NCBI GenBank assembly: GCA_963783085.1
Contig: CAWAMJ010000010.1
Coordinates: 1-64,000, forward strand
Reading direction: 5' to 3'
From: CAVYUC01 sp963783085
GTDB taxonomy: Bacteria > Bacteroidota > Bacteroidia > Bacteroidales > Prolixibacteraceae
DNA length: 64,000 nt
In this document: positions 1 through 7,745 of the stretch, piece by piece
Numbering within the stretch: position 1 is the first letter of the stretch
Layout of the letters: each line of letters starts with the position of its first letter
Position numbers and translations under genes: made by a program
Notes under the pieces: model-generated
Database searches by the model: none
What the model saw: only the letters and a program-made list of their open reading frames with translations
What the model was told of the DNA's origin: nothing

Positions 1-39
1 CCCACCTGGGCTTGAACCAGGGACCACCTGATTATGAGT
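1..39. repeat. attL: left copy of the tRNA 3'-end repeat
   Basis: This 39-bp stretch equals 38456-38494 except for A instead of C at position 26. It contains the T-arm, variable region and anticodon arm of the tRNA but no D-arm or 5' acceptor strand, so it is a displaced tRNA 3' fragment and not a tRNA gene. The match stops after base 39. Confidence 0.9.
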
Positions 40-159
40 ATTAAGACCCCAGGTTTCTTTCATTTTCTTTTATTTCTATTTGTCTTATATTTATCTGTAA
101 ATATGGTACTTACGTTATATTTTTATTTTATGAAATAGTATCTATTTTGAAAGAATTGC

Positions 160-167
160 TATATTTG
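160..167 (+). promoter_or_regulatory. Probable -7 promoter element of the integrase gene
   Basis: TATATTTG matches the Bacteroidota -7 consensus TAnnTTTG and lies about 64 bases before the integrase ATG. A TTTG occurs upstream at 146-149, closer than the usual -33 spacing. The element overlaps the start of the TGTGTGCAAAT repeats, so integrase binding there could repress its own gene. Confidence 0.5.
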
Positions 168-203
168 TGTGCAAATTGTGTGCAAATATTCGATTTGCAC
201 ACA
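166..203. repeat. Left arm-type repeat cluster (TGTGTGCAAAT, two direct and one inverted copy)
   Basis: Two direct copies of TGTGTGCAAAT abut at 166-187 (22 bp in total) and an inverted copy lies at 193-203. The same 22-bp direct pair occurs once more, at 38382-38403, close to the other end of the element. A sequence placed subterminally at both ends is what lambda- and CTnDOT-type integrases use as arm-binding sites. The placement is seen directly; the function is inferred. Confidence 0.7.
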
Positions 204-230
204 TAAAATAAGCGTTTAAATATACCGACT

Positions 231-1466
231 ATGTTCAATTATTCAAACAGTGGAGTTACAGTATCTTCTATTTTAGATAACCGGAGGGCAACCAATGACA
301 ATTTATTTCCTGTCAAAATACGTGTAACATATCAGCGTATCCGTAAATATTATTCGACAGGGAAATATATGACAGCAGAAGAATGGGAAAAAATACCGAA
401 TACGAAGAGTAAGAAGATGCTGTCGATACGATTAGATATTCAAAATACGTTTGATATAGTGAAAAATATTGTACAAGGATTGCAACATGAAGGCGGTTTC
501 TCCTTTGAAACATTAAATAGCCGCCTGAATAAGTCATCTTCGGATACATTAAATGCCGGATTCAAAATAAAAATTCAAGTTTTATTCGATAACGAACAGG
601 TAGGAACTCATCTCTTTTATAAGGATGCACTTAGAAGCGTGGAACATTTTGGTGGAGAGAATATTTCTTATACTTCGGTTACGGTGGATTGGCTTAAACG
701 CTACGAAAAGCATATGTTAAATTTAGGGAGGGCATATACAACTATAGGGATGTATTGCCGTGCTATCCGTTCTGTTATCAATGAAGCAAAGAGAGCCGGA
801 ATAATAAAAGAGAATCAATATCCATTTGGAAATGGGAAATATGAAATACCTACAGGGAAAGGTCGTAAATTGGCTCTTACATTGCAACAAATAAAAGCAA
901 TTGTCAATTTTTCAGATGGCACAGAAGCAACAGAAAAATATCGTGATATGTGGTTTTTTTCCTACCTCTGTAACGGAATCAATTTTGCAGATATGCTTAC
1001 GCTCAAATATTCTAATATACGGAATGGTGAGATTTGTTTTTTACGTGCAAAAACGGCTCGAACATCCAAAGTAAAAAAGGAGGTTTGCGCGGTTTTAACA
1101 CCTGAGATGAAAGCAATTATTACAAAATGGGGCAATAAATCGCAAAAGCCTGATGATTATATTTTCGGATTTCTTACAGGCAAGGAAACACCTTTTAAGG
1201 AAAAAGACAAGATAAAATCCGTCACCAAACGTTGTAATAAGCGATTAAAAAAGATGGCAACAATATTAGGAATTGAAGGGTTAAGCACATATACCGCGCG
1301 ACACTCCTATGCTACAGTTTTAAAGAGAAGTGGAGCCAATATTGCCTATATTTCTGAAAGTTTAGGGCATAATGATTTGAAGACGACAGAAAACTATTTA
1401 GCATCTTTTGAACGGGAAGAACGAGTGAAAAATGCAAGTGTCCTGACGAATTTTGGTGATGAATGA
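231..1466 (+). CDS. int: Tyrosine recombinase/integrase of the element
   Basis: This 411-aa protein should integrate and excise the element at the tRNA att site. The N-terminal part has an arm-binding domain and a SAM-like core-binding domain of the Bacteroidota type (about residues 1-210); the catalytic domain follows. Visible catalytic signatures are the box II ARHSYAT segment and LGHNDLKTTENY with the nucleophilic Tyr near residue 390. At the box I position, where most tyrosine recombinases have Arg (TGLR), this protein has NGIN; IntDOT also lacks this Arg. The His of the usual HxLRH is Tyr (YTARH). The ATG at 231 follows an A/T-rich leader with promoter-like and repeat sequences. The gene lies directly inside attL, the usual position. 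Confidence 0.95.
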   Translation: MFNYSNSGVTVSSILDNRRATNDNLFPVKIRVTYQRIRKYYSTGKYMTAEEWEKIPNTKSKKMLSIRLDIQNTFDIVKNIVQGLQHEGGFSFETLNSRLNKSSSDTLNAGFKIKIQVLFDNEQVGTHLFYKDALRSVEHFGGENISYTSVTVDWLKRYEKHMLNLGRAYTTIGMYCRAIRSVINEAKRAGIIKENQYPFGNGKYEIPTGKGRKLALTLQQIKAIVNFSDGTEATEKYRDMWFFSYLCNGINFADMLTLKYSNIRNGEICFLRAKTARTSKVKKEVCAVLTPEMKAIITKWGNKSQKPDDYIFGFLTGKETPFKEKDKIKSVTKRCNKRLKKMATILGIEGLSTYTARHSYATVLKRSGANIAYISESLGHNDLKTTENYLASFEREERVKNASVLTNFGDE

Positions 1467-1512
1467 TTTAAGGAACTTTTATTACTACTTTTACTGAAAA
1501 TATTGTTTGTAC

Positions 1513-2850
1513 ATGATAAAAACAATAGAAAAACAAAACGTTGAATACAAGGTTGTTTGGAAAGACACATATCTGAAATGGATATGCGGATTTGCCAATG
1601 CTGCCGGTGGAAAGATATACATTGGTGTTAACGACAGCAAGGAAATTTTAGGTGTTGATGATGTGAAAAAATTGTCGGAAGATATTCCGAATAAAATTCG
1701 TGATACTCTCGGAATTATTGCTGATGTCAATATATTATCGGAATCAGTGACTGGAAAACATTACATTGAAATAGTTGTGGAACCCTATCCATATCCGATA
1801 AATTACAAGGGAGAATATCATTACCGAAGTGGAAGTACCAAACAAGAACTAAAAGGTGCAGCACTTAATAAATTTCTGTTGGAACGAACCGGCAGGAAAT
1901 GGGATGGTGTTCCGGTTCCTAATATTTCTATTAATGATTTGTCATTGATTGCATTACAACGTTTTAGAAGAGAGGCTGCCCGAAGCAAGCGGGTAGATAC
2001 CGGTATTTTGAATGACAGTACAGAACATTTGTTACAAGATTTGCGACTGTTCGATGAAAGTACTGGCTATTTGAAGCGTGCTGCAATACTGCTTTTTCAC
2101 CCCGACCCGGAAAAGTATTTCACAGGAGCACACATCAAAATAGGCTTTTTCCTTAAAGGTGATGATGATTTGGCTTTTCAGGATGAAGTGCACGGTTCTT
2201 TAATGGAACAGATTGATAAAGCATATGATTTGCTAACAAGCAAATATATTACGTATGCCATTAGTTACGAAGGCGTTTCGCGTCGGGAAAAACCGACGTT
2301 TCCCGAAGCAGCTTTACGCGAAAGTCTCCTGAACAGTGTAGCTCATAAAGATTACGATTCGGGAATCCCTGTACAGATAAGTGTTTACCCTGACCGTATT
2401 GTTTTTTGGAATCCGGGAACATTGCCCGACCAATTGCCATTGAATAAATTGTTTCAGAAACATTCTTCCATACCATTTAATCCAGATGTAGCCAATGCCT
2501 TGTTTCGCTGTGGCGATATTGAAGCATGGGGAAGAGGTTATCGTAAAATTCTTAATTCAGTATTAGAAAACAAACAGTTACCTCCGCAAATAGAATCTTT
2601 AGGCGGATTGATGCTGACTTATTTTGTTGATGTCAGAAAACAACTTGTTACGCAAGGGGCAAACGACAGGCTAATAGAGATTGTAGATTATGTAATGAAA
2701 CATAATAGCATAGATAATAACAAGGTCCAACAATTATTTAATGTTAGTAAAGCAACTGCAACACGTCTGTTGCAACAAACTGATTTATGGTTAATAATGC
2801 GTGATAAAGGTAGAAAAGGAACCGATTATGTATTGCGATGGCAACATTAA
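1513..2850 (+). CDS. AlbA/Schlafen-domain ATPase, putative transcriptional regulator
   Basis: This protein of about 445 aa has an N-terminal AlbA_2/Schlafen-like domain (residues 1-120, with FANAAGGKIYIGV and YHYRSGSTKQEL). A GHKL-type ATPase domain follows (about 255-370, with ALRESLLNSVAHKDY and WGRGYRKIL), then a C-terminal winged helix (NNKVQQLFNVSKATATRLL). Proteins of this layout are common in Bacteroidota mobile elements and are annotated as ATP-dependent DNA-binding regulators; the target here is unknown. An in-frame TTG lies at 1507, but the ATG at 1513 is the more credible start. A duplicated CGGCTCAT motif begins right at the stop codon, a possible binding site for this protein or the next gene's product. 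Not essential to known transfer machinery. Confidence 0.85.
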   Translation: MIKTIEKQNVEYKVVWKDTYLKWICGFANAAGGKIYIGVNDSKEILGVDDVKKLSEDIPNKIRDTLGIIADVNILSESVTGKHYIEIVVEPYPYPINYKGEYHYRSGSTKQELKGAALNKFLLERTGRKWDGVPVPNISINDLSLIALQRFRREAARSKRVDTGILNDSTEHLLQDLRLFDESTGYLKRAAILLFHPDPEKYFTGAHIKIGFFLKGDDDLAFQDEVHGSLMEQIDKAYDLLTSKYITYAISYEGVSRREKPTFPEAALRESLLNSVAHKDYDSGIPVQISVYPDRIVFWNPGTLPDQLPLNKLFQKHSSIPFNPDVANALFRCGDIEAWGRGYRKILNSVLENKQLPPQIESLGGLMLTYFVDVRKQLVTQGANDRLIEIVDYVMKHNSIDNNKVQQLFNVSKATATRLLQQTDLWLIMRDKGRKGTDYVLRWQH

Positions 2851-2957
2851 TCGGCTCATAATCGGCTCATAAATCAGGCCTGAAGTGATATTTCGTTCTG
2901 TATGTTATTGAAAATAAGACATGTATATGTATTTTTGTCGGCTCATAATCGGCTCAT
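2851..2957. repeat. Two copies of a 20-bp CGGCTCAT-type repeat
   Basis: TCGGCTCATAATCGGCTCAT occurs identically at 2851-2870 and 2938-2957, 87 bp apart. Each copy is itself a direct repeat of TCGGCTCAT(AA). The second copy lies 21 bases before the next ATG. The arrangement suggests an operator for a multimeric DNA-binding protein, with the flanking ATPase regulator or HTH protein as candidates. Confidence 0.7.
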
Positions 2958-2978
2958 TTAAATTTTAGATTAAAATAT

Positions 2979-3386
2979 ATGCCCCGTCGTAAGCAATACA
3001 AAATATCAGCCAGGCAAACGGCAATTTATGATGCTATTGTAGCTGAACTTCAGAAGAATCCTGAATTGGCTGACTACGATATGGAAACCATTGAAATATT
3101 GGTTAAAAAGAAAATAACTCCCCGTATCCGTGATATTGACAAAGCAATAGATAATCTGAAAAGGTATATTGCAGTGAACAAGGAATTTAGCCAAATCGTC
3201 AACGGTGAAGCGATAGTATCAAAAAAAGATATTGCCAAAATGCTGAAAATTTCGCGACCAACCTTTGACAAATGGATAAGAGACGGATTTATAATTCCTG
3301 TTCAATCAAATGTTTTGCCCAATACTGAAATTTCCCCTCCTGACCTGATTCTGAAACAACTTCAAAATCAAAAGAACAAAAAATAA
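2979..3386 (+). CDS. Small helix-turn-helix protein of the mobilization module
   Basis: This 135-aa basic protein has a C-terminal MerR/excisionase-like helix-turn-helix (about residues 77-110, SKKDIAKMLKISRPTFDKWIRDGFI). The N-terminal part is helical and charged. It precedes a second HTH protein and the primase/mobilization genes, where NBU- and CTnDOT-like elements usually carry excision or regulatory proteins. It could be an excisionase, a directionality factor or a regulator; the sequence does not decide. The start ATG follows the second CGGCTCAT repeat, so its promoter region may be controlled by that repeat. Confidence 0.75.
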   Translation: MPRRKQYKISARQTAIYDAIVAELQKNPELADYDMETIEILVKKKITPRIRDIDKAIDNLKRYIAVNKEFSQIVNGEAIVSKKDIAKMLKISRPTFDKWIRDGFIIPVQSNVLPNTEISPPDLILKQLQNQKNKK

Positions 3387-3433
3387 AAAAAGTTTTCAGC
3401 TTTACATTGTAGTGCTTTGGTATAGTTTGTCTC

Positions 3434-3477
3434 CGCCATGTAAATAAATACAAGCAAAAAAAATTTACATCATGGCG
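3434..3477. promoter_or_regulatory. Imperfect palindrome, candidate operator before the second HTH gene
   Basis: CGCCATGTAAAT (3434-3445) is mirrored by ATTTACATCATGGCG (3463-3477), with a 3-base insertion in the right arm. TTTGTCTCC occurs on both sides (3426-3434 and just after 3477). It lies in the 221-bp gap between the two HTH genes, a natural place for one of them to bind. Confidence 0.5.
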
Positions 3478-3607
3478 TTTTGTCTCCATTGTCGTCGTTT
3501 GTCTTATTAGTGTAAACCTATTTATCTGTTTGATTCCCAATTGTATTCAGTTTTATTTTACACCCGAATTCAATTAAAAACTAAGTGTAACTATAAAATT
3601 TAAAATT

Positions 3608-3946
3608 ATGTCAAACATTATTGTAACCACGCCCGAAGAATTGCGGGCAATCGTAAGTGAAGCGGTTTCAGGCATTTTGCCAAAACAGCCTTCCGGTGAG
3701 CCACAAATTGATACCATGACCCTGAATGATGCTTTGGAATTGTTAAAGGAACACGGTTATCCAACATCAAAAGCCAAAATTTACAAGTTAACCTCTACCG
3801 GTAAAATTCCCTGCAAAACGTATGGAAATAAACTGGTCTTTTCGCGGAAAGAGATATTACTATGGGCAGAAAACCAGACAAAACCCAAACACAATTCAAG
3901 TAAGATAAGCTTAACCCTTGCGCGGAGTGCAAAACGTAAAAGGTAA
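3608..3946 (+). CDS. Excisionase-family helix-turn-helix protein
   Basis: This 112-aa protein has an HTH_17/excisionase-type winged HTH at residues 37-85 (MTLNDALELLKEHGYPTSKA... then YKLTSTGKIPCKTYGNKLVFSRKEILLWAENQ). This is the recognition helix and wing layout seen in Bacteroidota element Xis-like proteins. It is followed after 5 bases by the truncated primase-helicase gene, a gene order common in NBU-like elements. Likely roles are excision directionality or control of the mobilization genes. A basic C-terminal tail (ARSAKRKR) could contact DNA. Confidence 0.8.
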   Translation: MSNIIVTTPEELRAIVSEAVSGILPKQPSGEPQIDTMTLNDALELLKEHGYPTSKAKIYKLTSTGKIPCKTYGNKLVFSRKEILLWAENQTKPKHNSSKISLTLARSAKRKR

Positions 3947-3951
3947 TCGCT

Positions 3952-4356
3952 ATGAAAGAAAAAACTGTTGATAGAGAAAAATACATCCGCGTAGGTACGA
4001 CTTTGTATAAAATTGTACAACGTCCCCTTATTAGCGGTGATTATATCGAGGAGAAAATCCCCTGGAGTTATGAAGCACTACGCCAGGACTATGGTAAAAA
4101 CGACCTTCCTGAAATTGATAAATATGACGGATTTTGCATTATTCCCGACCACGTTCATTATAAGCAGGTACACGGAACGTATTTTAACCAATATGAACCG
4201 CTGAATTATTTCCCAACACTGGGAGAGTTTCCCTATATCCGAAGTTTTCTGAATCATATTTTTGGAGAACAAATTGAATTGGGGTTGGATTATCTGCAAA
4301 TCCTCTACACCCAGCCTGCACAAATACTGCCTATTTTGTTACTGGTTTCTACATGA
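3952..4356 (+). pseudogene. Truncated primase-helicase (DUF5906/P4-like), N-terminal part only
   Basis: The 134-aa product matches the start of a helicase family common in Bacteroidota elements (GTTLYKIVQRPL, IPWSYEALRQDYGK, IPKYDGFC-like and IFGEQIELGLDYLQ segments). Full-length relatives continue through LLLVS into a Walker A motif (ERNTGKSTF type). Here the frame stops at LLLVST and no Walker A, Walker B or C-terminal part follows in any frame; the next 170 bases are an AACAAA-rich repeat region. The gene therefore appears to have lost its ATPase. It could be residual, or the short product could have been kept as an accessory protein. Confidence 0.75.
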
Positions 4357-4371
4357 AAATCAGCAAGAAAT

Positions 4372-4520
4372 ATAACTCAACAAAGCTGCAACAAATGCAC
4401 AACAAAATCTTGTTTGTTGCGACCGTACTTCAACATCATTATTGTTTGTTGTGCTTTTGTTGTGTCTGTAATTTTCTGATATATAAACTATTAATACCTG
4501 TCTGCAACAAAGCAACAAAA
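4372..4520. other. AACAAA/TTTGTT-rich repeat region with a perfect inverted repeat
   Basis: The gap between the truncated helicase and the Toprim primase holds at least eight AACAAA or TTTGTT units. It includes the perfect inverted repeat GCACAACAAA (4397-4406) / TTTGTTGTGC (4445-4454). No coding sequence is visible. Iterated short motifs beside a primase gene suggest a replication or transfer origin, or a regulatory hairpin; this is inference. Confidence 0.45.
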
Positions 4521-4532
4521 TAACCGACAAGT

Positions 4533-5435
4533 ATGGCACTTCCAGAAATAAAACAAATAAGTATCAGGGAATACCTTAAGAATATGGGTATCCTTCCAAA
4601 GAAGGATTTCGGGCATTACGGGATGTACTTTTGTCCGTTCAGGGAAGACCAGAATGCAAGTTTTAAAGTGGATTACCGCCAGAATATATGGTATGACTTC
4701 GGCACAAACGAAGGAGGCTCAATAATCGATCTTGTAATGAAGTTGGACAATTGTACTTTTCATGAAGCCGCAACCCGATTGGAGAATGACATTGCAGGTA
4801 CTTGTCTGAGTTCATTTTCTTTTCACCGGGATACTTTTTCAGATAAACGGGAAAACAACGAACCGGCAATAGCTATTCGTGACATCCGCGAGATTTCGCA
4901 TCCCAAACTAATTGAATGGGTAAATACGCGTACGATTGATTTATCCCTGGCAAATTTATATTGCCGGGAAGTTCATTACCGGGTCAGGGACAGAATGTAT
5001 TTTTCGGTTGGGTTCGGGAATGACAATGACGGATATGAGCTGAACAGCCCAAATAATTTCAAAGGTTGTATTCCTCCCAAAGCAATTACCACGATAAAGA
5101 ACCGTCATAACACCTGTTTGGTCTTTGAAGGTTTCTGGGATTTCCTTTCATACTTAACCTTGAAAAAAATCGAAAGAACGAAGTATGATGTAGCTGTTTT
5201 AAATTCGGTTGCCAATGTCCAAAAGATACTTCCTTTTCTGAAAGGACACAAAAATATTTACGCTTACCCGGACAATGACGAAGCTGGACGAAAAGCATTT
5301 CAGAAAATAAAATCGTCTTGTTTTTCTGCTGATGATATGTCGGAAAGATATACGGGTTACAAAGATTTGAATGATTACTTATGCGGCAAAAAGCAGGTTA
5401 AGGAGATAAAGAAAAGCAAGGGTTCCAGGCTGTAA
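4533..5435 (+). CDS. Toprim-domain primase-like protein
   Basis: This 300-aa protein resembles the CHC2/Toprim primases of Bacteroidota mobilizable elements. The N-terminal part (residues 1-90) aligns with the CHC2 zinc-finger fold (YFCPFREDQNASF, IWYDFGTNEGGSIIDLV), but the second Cys pair (WxCFxCG in DnaG) is WYDFGTN, so zinc binding is doubtful. The Toprim domain follows at about 195-285, with Glu in CLVFEGFWDFLSYL and acidic residues in YAYPDNDEAGRKAF. It probably acts in replication or processing of the excised or transferred strand. It is encoded just upstream of mobC and the relaxase. Confidence 0.85.
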   Translation: MALPEIKQISIREYLKNMGILPKKDFGHYGMYFCPFREDQNASFKVDYRQNIWYDFGTNEGGSIIDLVMKLDNCTFHEAATRLENDIAGTCLSSFSFHRDTFSDKRENNEPAIAIRDIREISHPKLIEWVNTRTIDLSLANLYCREVHYRVRDRMYFSVGFGNDNDGYELNSPNNFKGCIPPKAITTIKNRHNTCLVFEGFWDFLSYLTLKKIERTKYDVAVLNSVANVQKILPFLKGHKNIYAYPDNDEAGRKAFQKIKSSCFSADDMSERYTGYKDLNDYLCGKKQVKEIKKSKGSRL

Positions 5436-5534
5436 GCGAAGGACTTTTTTCAACGGAGCAAGTTTGTGTTTTGGTCTGACCAAAACCTTGCTCTGCGAGG
5501 CAAAAACATCCCGCCGGTCTCATTAACAATTAAA

Positions 5535-5909
5535 ATGCAGATTAACATGAAAACAATAAAAAACAGAAATACGAATGGCCGACCAGTCAAAATGCCTTCC
5601 GAAAAGAAAGGATATAAAGTGACTGTAAAAATGGCTACGGAGGAATATTATTCACTGAAAGCCAAAGCAAATTTTGCGGGGATTAACCGTAGCGAATTTA
5701 TTCGTCGGAGTATTAGTTCCAGTTTGGTAAAACAGCGGCTTACCCCGGAACTAATGGGACACATTCGTCAGCTTTCGGGTATGGCAAACAATGTAAATCA
5801 GATTGCCCGCACAGCGAATGCTGTCGGATATCAGGGTGTACACATGCGATGTTTGGTTATGAATGAACGGCTCGATAAGGTAATTTCATTGATTGAAAAT
5901 GATTGCTAA
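5535..5909 (+). CDS. mobC: MobC-family relaxosome accessory protein
   Basis: This protein of about 124 aa has the ribbon-helix-helix MobC/BmgB layout: a basic N-terminus, VTVKMATEEYYSLKAKANFAGINRSEFIRRSI, and the C-terminal MobC signature LRQLSGMANNVNQIARTAN-like segment. It should bind oriT and help the relaxase. The frame is open from 5466, but the first ATG is at 5535 and another lies at 5547; both are plausible starts. The stop overlaps the relaxase start by 11 bp, indicating translational coupling. The segment between 5436 and 5535 is a reasonable place to look for oriT. Confidence 0.85.
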   Translation: MQINMKTIKNRNTNGRPVKMPSEKKGYKVTVKMATEEYYSLKAKANFAGINRSEFIRRSISSSLVKQRLTPELMGHIRQLSGMANNVNQIARTANAVGYQGVHMRCLVMNERLDKVISLIENDC

Positions 5910-6834
5910 AATTATTCAGGGGAGTGGTTTTGCCGGAGCAGTGAACTATGTTATTAATAAAAAAGATGCTCGTTTGGTTTATGGCGAAGGTGTACGATTG
6001 AAAGACAAAGCGTCAATCATTAAAAATTTTGTTACCCAAAGTAAAATGAAACCTAATATTTCAAAGCCAGTTGCGCATATATCACTGGATTTTTCAGCGC
6101 AGGACAAAAATCGTTTGACAGACAAATTTATGGTTGATGTTGCTCGTGAATACTTGGGGAAAATGGGTTATGAGAATACACAATACATCGTTGTACGTCA
6201 TTTCGACACAGAGCATCCGCACCTACACTTAATAATAAACCGTATTGATAATAATGGAAAGCGAATCTCTGATAAAAAAGAAAAATTGCGTAATACAAAA
6301 GTTTGCATGGAACTGACAAAAAGGTACGGTCTGTATGTTGCCCCTGGGAAAGAGAATGTAAAAGAGCATCGGCTAAGGGAACCTGATAAAACCAAATACG
6401 AGATTTATCATTCACTTCAATCAGCAATACCTAAATGCAAGAACTGGCAGGAATTGAATACAAAACTTCGAAAATCAGGGGTTACCACCGAATTTCGAAA
6501 GAACGGGAGTACAGACAAAATACAAGGAGTACGTTTTGGTAAGAACGGGTACGAATTTAATGGTTCTAAAATCGACCGGGTATTTAGCTATTCCAAAATC
6601 AACTACCGGTTACAACAAAATGAATGGTCGATGAATGTTCAATCAAAGCAGGGCCATCGGAACAAACCGGACATTATAACAGGACTATCTTCTGCAGTTG
6701 GAGCAACAGTTTCCGCTGTGGGAGTGCTGTTCAATTCTCCGAATTTATCGTCTAATTATGATGAAGATTATGCAGAACATTTAAGGCAGGAAGCCCGAAA
6801 ACAAAAGAAACGTAAAAAAGTCCGCAGGTTGTAA
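5899..6834 (+). CDS. mobA: Relaxase/mobilization nuclease
   Basis: This 311-aa protein is a MobP-type relaxase, which nicks oriT and carries the strand into the recipient. The N-terminus MIAKIIQGSGFAGAVNYVINK contains the probable catalytic Tyr (about residue 17). The metal-binding HxDxxHxHxH-type signature is clear as VVRHFDTEHPHLHLIINRID near residue 100. The length suits compact NBU-type relaxases. An in-frame TTG lies six bases upstream, but the ATG at 5899 matches the family start. It overlaps mobC by 11 bases, and the next gene follows after 20 bases. Confidence 0.92.
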   Translation: MIAKIIQGSGFAGAVNYVINKKDARLVYGEGVRLKDKASIIKNFVTQSKMKPNISKPVAHISLDFSAQDKNRLTDKFMVDVAREYLGKMGYENTQYIVVRHFDTEHPHLHLIINRIDNNGKRISDKKEKLRNTKVCMELTKRYGLYVAPGKENVKEHRLREPDKTKYEIYHSLQSAIPKCKNWQELNTKLRKSGVTTEFRKNGSTDKIQGVRFGKNGYEFNGSKIDRVFSYSKINYRLQQNEWSMNVQSKQGHRNKPDIITGLSSAVGATVSAVGVLFNSPNLSSNYDEDYAEHLRQEARKQKKRKKVRRL

Positions 6835-6854
6835 ACAACTAAAAATTAATTATT

Positions 6855-7544
6855 ATGGGTACAGGCAAAATGGATTCTTCAACAGTTTTTGCACTGTTCG
6901 AAGAATTAAAACAAAAGATAGATGGATTGGGCAATGGGAAAGTTTTAAACGAGCAGTCAAGTTCAAACCCTGAAGATCTTACTGCTTTGATAAATGATTT
7001 ACGTTACATGCTTGACCAAAAACAGTTTACTCCTGGGCAAATAAAAGAACTTCAAAAATGCCTGGCTCAGTTTTCCGTCTATTCATTGGGTAAAGTAAAC
7101 GGGAACCTTACCAAGGCATTAACCGAATTAAAAGGCATAATTATTCCAATAAATAAAAAAATTGACCAGCTGCAAACCTCACAAAATTCAGTTGTCCGAC
7201 GGGAGCATGTTTTTACCGTAGATTTCCGAAACAGTAAAGCCGCCATTACCATAATTACGATGGCATTGTTCATTTTATTTTCATTGGGTGGTAATGTTTG
7301 GCAGTTCAAGAGAAATACCCAATTGAGAGACAATGACCTGAAATACCGCTACATCAAAATGCAAGGCGAGACAAGCCCTCAAAGTTTATATCGCTTAGAA
7401 AATGTCTTTACCTACGACAGGAACAGGGACAGCATTTCTGTTATTCGAGAACAAGTTGAAAGTTACGAGCGAATGGTTAAAGAGCAGGCTGAGAGAATTG
7501 AAAGCGAGAGAATTGAAAAAAGAAAAACAAATGAGGTAAAATAA
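6855..7544 (+). CDS. Membrane-anchored mobilization-associated protein
   Basis: This 229-aa protein has a soluble N-terminal part (1-130, helical, charged), a single transmembrane segment near residues 134-153 (ITIITMALFILFSLGGNVW) and a charged coiled-coil-like C-terminus rich in Glu/Arg (RMVKEQAERIESERIEKRK). Proteins of this shape often follow the relaxase gene in Bacteroidota elements, and the spacing here suggests one transcript. It may tether the relaxosome to the membrane, but no specific function is shown by the sequence. Confidence 0.75.
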   Translation: MGTGKMDSSTVFALFEELKQKIDGLGNGKVLNEQSSSNPEDLTALINDLRYMLDQKQFTPGQIKELQKCLAQFSVYSLGKVNGNLTKALTELKGIIIPINKKIDQLQTSQNSVVRREHVFTVDFRNSKAAITIITMALFILFSLGGNVWQFKRNTQLRDNDLKYRYIKMQGETSPQSLYRLENVFTYDRNRDSISVIREQVESYERMVKEQAERIESERIEKRKTNEVK

Positions 7545-7713
7545 ACAACGATGTTGAAAATATTGCCTTAGTCAAATCTTAACAGGCAAGTTTTTTCTTT
7601 ATACTCAAAGGATTTCAAATTCCATTTTTCAAGAAATATGTGAATACAGACCTGGATGGTTAAGTTATTTCGTGACAATGGCTAAGCAGTAAAATGCATA
7701 TTGGCATTTTCAT

Positions 7714-7721
7714 TATTTTTG
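7714..7721 (+). promoter_or_regulatory. Probable -7 promoter element of the TPR/HTH regulator
   Basis: TATTTTTG fits TAnnTTTG and lies 25 bases before the ATG at 7746. No equally clear -33 TTTG lies at standard spacing. Confidence 0.4.
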
Positions 7722-7745
7722 TGTCCAAAACCTTGATTACTTTAT

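Noticed and set aside
1..39. Left tRNA-like sequence as a second tRNA gene
   Set aside because: It holds only the 3' part; the D-arm and 5' acceptor strand are missing and the match stops after base 39.
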